Position numbers and translations under genes: made by a program
The notes under the pieces: generated by a model
What the model was told of the DNA's origin: nothing
Databases searched by the model: none
Seen by the model: only the letters and a program-made list of their open reading frames with translations
Part shown: piece by piece, positions 1-5,841 of the stretch
Numbering within the stretch: position 1 is the stretch's first letter
Layout of the letters: every line of letters starts with the position of its first letter
Source of the DNA: Clostridia bacterium
GTDB taxonomy: Bacteria; Bacillota_A; Clostridia; Oscillospirales; CAG-382
Direction: 5' to 3'
Assembly (NCBI GenBank): GCA_017615235.1
Contig: JAGAAM010000062.1
Span: 1 to 8,223 of the forward strand
DNA: 8,223 nt

Positions 1-1494
1 AGGCGATCCGAACCTTGCGGCGTTGTATGCCATTATCGCGGCGGCGCCGGCGATCACGGGAACGAAAAGGAACGCGGATTCGGCGAGTTTTGTTTTAAGC
101 GGGCGTTTTTCTGTAAAGAAGAATTTTATGAACGCCGGAAGCAGCATCACGGCGTAGATCAAAGCTATCGGACGGGAAGCGACGGTCAGCACCACGCTTA
201 AGCCCGCAAGTGCGAGGAAGACGCGGCGGGTAAGCGGCTTTTCCGCCATGGCGGCGCGCAGGGCGAAGTTTATCACCAGCGCAAGGAACGCCATACCGCA
301 GATCACCGCGATATAGTACATCGAGGGATGGACGTTAAGAACGTACAGCAGCGAACCGCAGCACAGCGCGGCGATCCCCGCCGAAAGCGTGACGACGTCG
401 GTCTTTATCTTGAAATACCCAAGCATCGCGAGCAGCGCCGCGATGAACGAAAACGTCGCGACGACCGTGAAGAAAAGGCTTGCCGCACCGTCGCCCGGCA
501 TGTTGCCGGTGATCACCGTGAAGGGGAGATAAAAGAGAAGCACCGGCGCGATCCCGAAATAGGAATAGATCTTTCCGGTTTCGGCGTTGTAAGCCTTGTC
601 CCAAAGCAGTTTATGCGCTTTCGAAGCCTCGACTCTGCGTACGCTGTAATCGTAGGGGTTGTCGAGCGAGGCGAGAGACTCTCCGTCAAAATCGATATCG
701 AGGTCGAGCCTTCCTTTCAGCAAAGCGTCGGTCTGCTGCTGGTAACAGGTGTATTCGCTCACCGCTTTTGTGAAAGGATATTCAACGCTTGATCTGCCTT
801 TCACGTTGCCGATAAAAGCGGATATAAGGCATATCGCCGCCGCGAAGACCACGAACAGACGCTTGTTTAAGTCCGCGCTGTCGTAAACGATCCTGTAAAG
901 GCGGAATTCCTTTATCATCAGAACGGCGGCAAGCGCGAGCACCGCGATAAGCCATCTTGCGGTATTGAATCTTATCCCGAAAGCCTCGTTGAGCGTTATC
1001 CCGGTAACGACCGTGCCTTTTGCGGCCGAGCTGAACTGCAGGGTGATATACGTGGCTTCTCCTGCGGAGTCGTAATCGAGGACCGCGTATCCGTCGCCGA
1101 GCCATACGTAATCGGTCTGGTATTGCCGTACGGTCTTCTGCTGCGCGGAATCTTTCGCAAGGACGGATATTTCGGAATATACCTTGCTTTTCGTAAAAGT
1201 GACGGCGATATACTCGACCGGCACGCTGTCGACGCCGAAAGATATCTTGCACGCGCCGGTGATCTTAATGCCGTCGCCGTCTCGCTTCGCTCCGGTCAGG
1301 GAAGATACTTCTTCGATCGGTATCTCGGTCCGCGGAGCGCCCGATAGGGCGAGACCGATCGCCTTGCGCGACGAAAAGACCAGCTCCGCCGCGGCAAGCA
1401 GGGCGGCGCAGATCAGGAACAGGATGACGATCCGCTTTGAAACGGTCCCGGACTTATTCTTGTTTTCTGTGATCTGTACGTTTTCTTCGTTCAT
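1..1494 (-). CDS. GT-C type membrane glycosyltransferase-like protein, partial (C-terminus beyond left edge)
   Basis: The frame is open for 498 codons from ATG at 1494 to the window edge with no stop. A hydrophobic helix at about residues 21-40 is followed by a mostly polar, probably beta-rich extracytoplasmic segment (about 45-175). Many membrane segments follow. The loop at about 236-315 carries YQQQTDALLKGRLDLD, LDNPYDYSVR and WDKAYN...GKIYSYFG, and the visible end reads MAYNAARFGSP. I recognise these as hallmarks of a family of large bacterial polytopic proteins related to dolichyl-phosphate-mannose-type (PMT/GT39-like) transferases, which use lipid-linked sugars on the outer face of the membrane. 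The substrate is unknown. The start lies 10 bases after the stop of the upstream transferase, with only a weak GGA ribosome site, so translation is probably coupled within one operon. The family class is fairly secure; the reaction is inferred. Confidence 0.8.
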   Translation of the reverse strand, partial: MNEENVQITENKNKSGTVSKRIVILFLICAALLAAAELVFSSRKAIGLALSGAPRTEIPIEEVSSLTGAKRDGDGIKITGACKISFGVDSVPVEYIAVTFTKSKVYSEISVLAKDSAQQKTVRQYQTDYVWLGDGYAVLDYDSAGEATYITLQFSSAAKGTVVTGITLNEAFGIRFNTARWLIAVLALAAVLMIKEFRLYRIVYDSADLNKRLFVVFAAAICLISAFIGNVKGRSSVEYPFTKAVSEYTCYQQQTDALLKGRLDLDIDFDGESLASLDNPYDYSVRRVEASKAHKLLWDKAYNAETGKIYSYFGIAPVLLFYLPFTVITGNMPGDGAASLFFTVVATFSFIAALLAMLGYFKIKTDVVTLSAGIAALCCGSLLYVLNVHPSMYYIAVICGMAFLALVINFALRAAMAEKPLTRRVFLALAGLSVVLTVASRPIALIYAVMLLPAFIKFFFTEKRPLKTKLAESAFLFVPVIAGAAAIMAYNAARFGSP

Positions 1495-1504
1495 GGTTTT
1501 CCGG

Positions 1505-3010
1505 TCACGCCGCGAGGACGTAAAGCAGCGATCCCGCCAGGCAGAAAGCGGCGGTCACCGCGCAAACGGCGTATTTCACCGCCTTGCTTTTGCAGATATC
1601 GAGATAAGCGCCTATGAATATCGCTCCGGTGACGACGGTGGGAACGATATATCTGAAATCCATCGTGCAGTTGTGGGGATAATCGAAACAGAACTTGACG
1701 AAAAGCCCCATTATCGTCGTCCAGAGTATGTAAAGGAACGTTTTTAACGAAGCGCTGACGCCCGGATGCTTTTTGATTATCAGCATCACCATGCAGTAAA
1801 GCGAGAACGCGATTATCGCTATATTGAGGAAAAACAGCGCGTATGCGAGGAATTCGGTGAATCCGTTCCCTTTGCCGATATCCCATTCGCCGAAAACGGA
1901 GGTCTTGAGTATCGCCGAGGGTATGTTGTATTCAAAGAAACTGTTCGTATAACCTTTGTCGGCCCTGGCGAACCAGATGCCCTCCGAAAAACTGTGTGAG
2001 ATCGCGAAAAGGCGTTCCGAGACCGTTCTGAATCCGATGTACTGATCCAGTTTGTCGGAAAGCTTCATAACGTAGCCGAAAGGCTTGTCGTGTACGGTAT
2101 AGAGATAGACCGACCACCAGGTCCCGAGCGGAACGCAGACGGCGCCGAAAGCCGCGTACTGGCCGATAAGCTTTAAACGTTTTTCCTTCTCCGTGATGAG
2201 TTTCAGAATGAACAGCACCGCTACCGCCGGCGCGATATACGCCGCCGAAAGTTTCGACATCATGCCGCACCCTATGCCGAGCGCGAGAGGGATTATGTTT
2301 TTCACGTTTGGCTGATTGTACCATTTCAACGCGAAAAGCAGCGCGACGAGCAGAAGGAGTATCGAGAGCAGATCGTTGTTATAGCTTGCCGAGAGGATAA
2401 TAAACGTCGGGTGGAAGGCGACCAGCGCGAGCGCTACGTTTTTCGCGGCGTCGCTCATTTTAAGCTCGTCGAATATCTTTTTGCCGACCAGCGTCACGCA
2501 GCAGGAATAGAACAGCGTCAGTACCGTGACGTAATTCTCGGCGCGGTCGATCTCCGTTCCGCGCAGAGTCAGCAGTTTGAGCCAGAGCCCTTCAAGTATA
2601 TAGTGAAGCGGAGGATGATAACTCTGTCCGCGCATATTCTCCTGCAGTATCTCGCCGTCGCTTGCGCGGAGTATCCGTCCGGCGTGGCCGGCGCTCGTCG
2701 TTTTGAAAGCGCCGACGTCGTGCTGGCGTTCGCCCAGACCGGTACAGAGCACGTAGATGAGTTTGACGAGGAACGATCCGGCGATTATAAGGAACGCGAT
2801 CCTTTGGGGAGTGAGTTCGCCGTTCATCTTCCACCGTACGCCCAAAGCGATCAGCGCCGCGAGCGCAGTGAAAACGATGATCTTCGAATAAGCCGTCAAT
2901 CCGTCCGCGGAATAATCGAAAAGCGCGGCGGACAGCAGACAGAACAGCGCCGTGAAGATAAACGGGTGCCTGAACACCCTGCTGTTCTCGCCAAGGATCT
3001 TTTTCATCAT
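1505..3010 (-). CDS. PMT/ArnT-like membrane glycosyltransferase (GT39-type)
   Basis: This 501-residue polytopic protein has a helix near 15-30 and about ten further hydrophobic segments. The first large loop carries RQHDVG (95-100), where Asp98 matches the usual catalytic or metal-associated Asp of GT-C enzymes. YHPPLHY (131-137) is the family's His-Pro-Pro motif. A later AFHPTFIILSASYNNDLL stretch and a C-terminal MDFRYIVPT are also typical of PMT_2 proteins. Such enzymes move a sugar from a polyprenyl-phosphate donor to a protein, lipid or wall glycan outside the membrane; the acceptor cannot be told here. I chose the first of two adjacent ATGs (3010): GAGGA at 3020-3024 sits 9 bases upstream. 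An upstream in-frame extension to 3103 would cross the promoter, so it is rejected. It is the first gene of a two-gene unit led by a sigma-A promoter. Confidence 0.85.
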   Translation of the reverse strand: MMKKILGENSRVFRHPFIFTALFCLLSAALFDYSADGLTAYSKIIVFTALAALIALGVRWKMNGELTPQRIAFLIIAGSFLVKLIYVLCTGLGERQHDVGAFKTTSAGHAGRILRASDGEILQENMRGQSYHPPLHYILEGLWLKLLTLRGTEIDRAENYVTVLTLFYSCCVTLVGKKIFDELKMSDAAKNVALALVAFHPTFIILSASYNNDLLSILLLLVALLFALKWYNQPNVKNIIPLALGIGCGMMSKLSAAYIAPAVAVLFILKLITEKEKRLKLIGQYAAFGAVCVPLGTWWSVYLYTVHDKPFGYVMKLSDKLDQYIGFRTVSERLFAISHSFSEGIWFARADKGYTNSFFEYNIPSAILKTSVFGEWDIGKGNGFTEFLAYALFFLNIAIIAFSLYCMVMLIIKKHPGVSASLKTFLYILWTTIMGLFVKFCFDYPHNCTMDFRYIVPTVVTGAIFIGAYLDICKSKAVKYAVCAVTAAFCLAGSLLYVLAA

Positions 3011-3049
3011 TACGACCCGTCCTCTTGCAACCGAATTTTTACAAATATC

Positions 3050-3078
3050 ATTATACCATACCGCAATACTTTTTTCAA
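3050..3078 (-). promoter_or_regulatory. Sigma-A promoter for the glycosyltransferase pair
   Basis: Reading the minus strand, TTGAAA (3073-3078) is followed after exactly 17 bases by TATAAT (3050-3055). A TG one base before the -10 makes it an extended -10. Transcription should start near 3043, giving a leader of about 33 bases that contains the GAGGA ribosome site. It lies between the spoIIQ terminator and the glycosyltransferase start, so this operon is probably expressed in vegetative cells independently of the sporulation genes. Confidence 0.85.
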
Positions 3079-3105
3079 CATATTTATTGTTTATAAAGGG
3101 CAAAA

Positions 3106-3131
3106 CAAAAAAGGCGTTCGGGACGCCTTTT
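3106..3131 (-). terminator. Rho-independent terminator after spoIIQ
   Basis: On the minus strand a perfect stem, AAAAGGCGT / ACGCCTTTT with loop CCCGA, is followed by a run of T and a further T-rich stretch. It begins 16 bases past the spoIIQ stop. The stem is flanked by A and T runs on both sides, so it could also work on the plus strand, although no plus-strand gene approaches it. Confidence 0.92.
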
Positions 3132-3147
3132 CGTTTTTTAATCCGTT

Positions 3148-3891
3148 TTATTCGTCCGGTATTTCATCCGTCGGGTCGATAAGCCTGCCGTTTACGCGCA
3201 TCTCGAAGTGGAGATGCGGCTGATCGGCGTTCTCCGCCCTCGCTCCGCTGCCGGTCCTGCCGATAACGTCGCCCGCAGCGACTTCCGCTCCGGGGACGAT
3301 CCCGGCTTCAAGCGCAGGATCGAGGTTCATATAATAAGTCACAAGTCCGTTTTCGTGTTCTATCGCCACCGTCGTGCCGTAGAAGTAATCCTCTTTCACT
3401 TCGGTCACCGTGCCGTCCGCAAATGCGCGGACTTCGCTGCCGACTGGAACGCCGAGGTCGATCCCGGAATGGACGCGGTAATCCTTCATCGTCGCCGAAT
3501 AGACGAGCGCGTCCATACTGTAACCCTTGGTTATCCCGCCGTCGGCCGGGCGGTAATAGCTCGGCTTCACGGGTTCGGACGGCTCGGGACCGGGCTTCGA
3601 AACGTCGGCCTCGACGCCGCTTTCATCCTTCTGGACCGGCTTGCCGCCGTCGGGGTCGGGAAGGGTTATGCCGGGCGTCGCGCTGAGCTCGAATTCCGGC
3701 AGCGAAATATCGGTTATCGCCGTATCGTCGAAAGAAAGGCTGAATATCCCGACGGTCGCCGTTATCACCACGAGTATAGCCAGACCGAGATATAGAAACG
3801 CCGAAAATTTAGCGGCTTTTTTCGTAAAAGACTCTTCGCCGCGGAGGTCTTCGATCCCGAATTCGTCGAGATCCTGTTTTTTGTCTTTCAT
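3148..3891 (-). CDS. spoIIQ: Stage II sporulation protein Q (SpoIIQ), LytM/M23 domain membrane protein
   Basis: This 247-residue protein has a short charged N-terminus, one membrane helix (about 28-53) and a Pro/Glu/Lys-rich linker (about 70-112). A LytM (M23) domain follows (about 115-240). The zinc motif HSGID gives His141 and Asp145, and HLH gives His226 and His228. The usual Tyr-x-His-Leu element reads TYYMNLD, so the catalytic His is replaced by Asn189. In spore formers, SpoIIQ is made in the forespore and binds mother-cell SpoIIIAH across the septum, forming the engulfment zipper and feeding channel. The identification rests on the architecture plus the position directly after spoIID, the usual clostridial order. 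GGGGG at 3899-3903, 7 bases before the ATG, is the ribosome site. A sigma-F/G-like promoter lies in the 70-base gap upstream. The alternative is a generic M23 family protein, which the context makes unlikely. Confidence 0.88.
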   Translation of the reverse strand: MKDKKQDLDEFGIEDLRGEESFTKKAAKFSAFLYLGLAILVVITATVGIFSLSFDDTAITDISLPEFELSATPGITLPDPDGGKPVQKDESGVEADVSKPGPEPSEPVKPSYYRPADGGITKGYSMDALVYSATMKDYRVHSGIDLGVPVGSEVRAFADGTVTEVKEDYFYGTTVAIEHENGLVTYYMNLDPALEAGIVPGAEVAAGDVIGRTGSGARAENADQPHLHFEMRVNGRLIDPTDEIPDE

Positions 3892-3921
3892 TTTTTATCC
3901 CCCAGAAAGTTGTTATGCTTG

Positions 3922-3951
3922 TATTTTTGCCGGTTCCGGGGGTTTTTATTC
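3922..3951 (-). promoter_or_regulatory. Sigma-F/sigma-G type promoter for spoIIQ
   Basis: On the minus strand, GAATA (3947-3951) is separated by 15 bases from GGCAAAAATA (3922-3931). The second element matches the GGnnAnAnT form of the forespore sigma-F/G -10, and GAATA resembles their -35. The 15-base spacer is also the usual one. Transcription would begin near 3915, leaving about 24 bases of leader with the ribosome site. spoIIQ is a classic sigma-F target, which agrees with the site. The assignment is from consensus matching by eye. Confidence 0.65.
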
Positions 3952-3961
3952 TTTAATACGG

Positions 3962-4810
3962 CTATTTGCCGCGATAAAGCGTGTAATTCGGGAAAAACAG
4001 TTTTAAAATTTCATCGTACGTAAACCCTTCATCCGCCGCTTTTCCGGAATAACACAGGTCAAGCCCGTATCCGTTCCCGGCTCCCCGGCAGGTAAGAAGG
4101 GCTTTGCCGCTTTCCGCCTTTTCGGCGAAAAACTTTACAGACGGCAGTCCGGCTTTTTCCGCGATCTCCGAAGCCGGGATGAGTTTGTTCCCGATCACGC
4201 CGTATACGCAATATCCGTCTTCGCAGGTTATCAGGCAGTATTCTTCGCCGCTCGCGTCGGGAAACAGCGCGAAAAGATCGGCTTTGGTCTTAAAAACGTG
4301 CTTTTCACATCCGGAGCCGTATTTTACTCCGGCGACATCCGGGAATTCCGGACAGTCGCGGGTCGCTCCGCAGGAACAAAGCGTGTAAAGCGCCATCGCT
4401 TCGCCGTTTTCGCTTTTAAGGATTTCGCCTTCGGTCGCTTCGGCGGCGGCGCGTGCGGCGGCGAAGGCTTTTTCGCCCGCCGTTCCGGGGTCTTCCTGCG
4501 GGAAACAGCAGCCCTGAGAAACGCAGAACTCCGCTTCCGCATGGTTGAGCCCGTGCAAACGCACGTAATGAGCCGCAGTCCTCACGGTCACAGCGAGCGC
4601 TTTGAGCGCTTCTTCCTCCGTGACGGCGCCGTATTCCGCCGCGACGGCGCGAACGACGTATTCCTCGACCGGGATCTCATAAACGCTTCCGTCCGCCGAT
4701 ATCACGCGCAGATCGTCACGCCCGGCTCCGTACGCCGGGATAAGCGTTGCGAGCGGCATCAGCGCCAGCGCCGTAAAGACGGCAAAAAAATAAAGCAAAC
4801 GGCTTTTCAA
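3962..4810 (-). CDS. spoIID: Stage II sporulation protein D (SpoIID), septal peptidoglycan lytic transglycosylase
   Basis: This 282-residue protein has an N-terminal membrane anchor (about 4-28) followed by a SpoIID domain. The VEEYVVRAVAAEYG motif places the expected catalytic acid at Glu59, and EALKALAVTVRTAAHY follows. A Cys cluster (Cys96, Cys101, Cys102) corresponds to the family's zinc site, and LYTLCSCGATRDC to the family's YHSxSGG-like stretch. The C-terminal block reads CRGAGNGYGLDLC and then TYDEILKLFFPN, where most homologues have GHGVGMSQYGA; here His is Asn246. SpoIID cleaves denuded glycan strands in the septum with SpoIIM and SpoIIP to drive engulfment. The TTG at 4810 is chosen because GGAGGT (4818-4823) lies 7 bases upstream; an in-frame TTG at 4825 would overlap that site. 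spoIIQ follows after 70 bases. The extra cysteines and missing His are unusual, but gene order supports the name. Confidence 0.87.
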   Translation of the reverse strand: MKSRLLYFFAVFTALALMPLATLIPAYGAGRDDLRVISADGSVYEIPVEEYVVRAVAAEYGAVTEEEALKALAVTVRTAAHYVRLHGLNHAEAEFCVSQGCCFPQEDPGTAGEKAFAAARAAAEATEGEILKSENGEAMALYTLCSCGATRDCPEFPDVAGVKYGSGCEKHVFKTKADLFALFPDASGEEYCLITCEDGYCVYGVIGNKLIPASEIAEKAGLPSVKFFAEKAESGKALLTCRGAGNGYGLDLCYSGKAADEGFTYDEILKLFFPNYTLYRGK

Positions 4811-4817
4811 GGGAGAT

Positions 4818-4823
4818 ACCTCC
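4818..4823 (-). promoter_or_regulatory. Shine-Dalgarno that fixes the spoIID TTG start, within a small hairpin
   Basis: GGAGGT on the minus strand lies 7 bases before TTG at 4810 and is the strongest ribosome site in the window. Its GGAG (4820-4823) can pair with CTCC (4812-4815) across a GTAT loop. The site may therefore be partly closed in the messenger. The ribosome-site call is firm; any control by the hairpin is inference. Confidence 0.8.
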
Positions 4824-4837
4824 AAAGCTTTTGCTTT

Positions 4838-4866
4838 ATTTTATTCTTGTTTTTATCCGATTATTC
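4838..4866 (-). promoter_or_regulatory. Candidate sigma-E type promoter for spoIID
   Basis: On the minus strand, GAATAAT (4860-4866) overlaps the stop codon of the upstream gene. It matches the sigma-E -35 form kmATATT at 6 of 7 positions. After 14 bases, AATAAAAT (4838-4845) matches CATACAAT at 6 of 8. Spacing and place suit spoIID, a known sigma-E gene in other spore formers. The gap is AT-rich, so chance similarity is possible. Confidence 0.45.
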
Positions 4867-5751
4867 TTCGCCGGCTTCGGCGTTTTCGGCGGCGGTTCCC
4901 TCCGCCGGTGCGACGGCTTCCGGGCGGAATGACGCCACGCGTGAGAAGACGTAGGCGGCAAGAGTTATGTCGGTCACCGATCCGATCAGCGACGACGAAA
5001 AATCAAGGTTGAACACACCGATGCCGTAAAGGATCAGGTTCGGCACCGAATATACGAGGAGAAGCATCGCGCTGACGTATCCGAGCGAAAGGAACCTTGC
5101 CGGAGCGACGTTCCTGACGAGCGATTTACCGTCGGTGAGGAAGAACAGCATCAGCACCGAAAGCGAAAGTATGTGATAAGCGCCGGAGGATTCCATAGGA
5201 GCGGCGTTGGTCTCGACGAAGTCGTTCAAAAGCCGGAGCGCGCAGTACGCCGTCGGCGCAAGCGCGGAAAGCGCGAGGATGTTGGGATTGTGAACGCTCT
5301 GTTTGCCGGATTTTATCCCGAACCGCAGGAAGTACACAAGCCCCGCGACGAGCGCGAAGGCATAGACCGGGATCTCCATTTTTGCGGGAGCGATCTGCCC
5401 CTTGAAATACATCACCATAAATACGGCGAACTGGGCAACGAGCGTGAACGCGCAGATGAGAGAAGTCACCGAGGAACCGATATGATCGCCGTTGAAAACG
5501 TACCTGCTTTTTCTTCCGGAGATCACCGCAAGCGCTATCGCCGCCAGCGCGACGATCACCGCCGCGGCGGTGAAAAGCTTTACTCCGAGCGCGTCTTTCA
5601 AATAATACGCGTTATCGTTTTCGCGAATCTTTTCTATGTTTTTAATAATGACCGCGGTGCGCCAGCCTGCGAGCAGAGCCGAGATCCCGACGAACGAAAC
5701 CGTTGCCGCCGTCCTTTGTTTTGCCGTCACGGAAATATACCCCCGGAACAA
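4861..5751 (-). CDS. Uncharacterised multi-pass membrane protein
   Basis: I do not recognise this 296-residue protein. It shows about eight hydrophobic segments (near residues 14-36, 55-79, 92-117, 125-147, 155-180, 190-208, 219-245 and 253-275). A short acidic, Ala/Glu-rich tail follows (PEAVAPAEGTAAENAEAGEE). No catalytic or transport motif stands out. Two starts are possible: TTG at 5751, with AAGG 4 bases upstream, or GTG at 5730, with GGGGG (5740-5744) 9 bases upstream, which would shorten the protein by 7 residues. A sigma-A promoter lies just upstream. The gene ends 50 bases before the spoIID start with no terminator, so read-through into spoIID is likely and the spoIID promoter overlaps its end. 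A role in envelope or sporulation is suggested only by position. Confidence 0.8.
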   Translation of the reverse strand: MFRGYISVTAKQRTAATVSFVGISALLAGWRTAVIIKNIEKIRENDNAYYLKDALGVKLFTAAAVIVALAAIALAVISGRKSRYVFNGDHIGSSVTSLICAFTLVAQFAVFMVMYFKGQIAPAKMEIPVYAFALVAGLVYFLRFGIKSGKQSVHNPNILALSALAPTAYCALRLLNDFVETNAAPMESSGAYHILSLSVLMLFFLTDGKSLVRNVAPARFLSLGYVSAMLLLVYSVPNLILYGIGVFNLDFSSSLIGSVTDITLAAYVFSRVASFRPEAVAPAEGTAAENAEAGEE

Positions 5752-5771
5752 GAAACCTTATTTTCCCGGTC

Positions 5772-5800
5772 ATTATAATCCTTTTGATGCCGGTTGTAAA
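5772..5800 (-). promoter_or_regulatory. Sigma-A promoter for the membrane-protein gene
   Basis: On the minus strand, TTTACA (5795-5800) and TATAAT (5772-5777) are separated by exactly 17 bases. Transcription would begin near 5765. That leaves about 14 bases to the TTG start or about 35 bases to the GTG start, which slightly favours the GTG. It lies 36 bases past the stop of the SpoIID/LytB-domain gene. No terminator is visible between that gene and this promoter. Confidence 0.8.
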
Positions 5801-5810
5801 GTATTTGCGA

Positions 5811-5841
5811 AAATTGTTTACAATTTAAGTTTACAATTAAA
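5811..5841. repeat. Tandem 13-base repeat with inverted repeat upstream of a promoter
   Basis: GTTTACAATTTAA (5816-5828) is followed at once by GTTTACAATTAAA (5829-5841), differing at one base. The first copy also sits in a perfect inverted repeat, AAATTGT-TT-ACAATTT (5811-5826). The cluster ends 11 bases before the -35 of the membrane-protein promoter and covers the stop codon of the preceding gene. Its placement suits an activator or repressor site, but an AT-rich upstream element would look similar. Confidence 0.6.

Noticed and set aside
3011..3103. N-terminal extension of the glycosyltransferase to 3103
   Set aside because: The extension would cover the -10 and -35 boxes and the ribosome site. 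The ATG at 3010 has a well-placed GAGGA.
2411..3223. Plus-strand open frame of 270 codons running from within the glycosyltransferase gene into spoIIQ
   Set aside because: It crosses the terminator and the sigma-A promoter, and its translation is highly charged without recognisable motifs.
3889..3920. A second sigma-F-like reading, GCATA followed by GGATAAAAAAT, directly before the spoIIQ ATG
   Set aside because: The spacer is 13 bases, the -10 lacks the final T in register, and transcription would start after the start codon.
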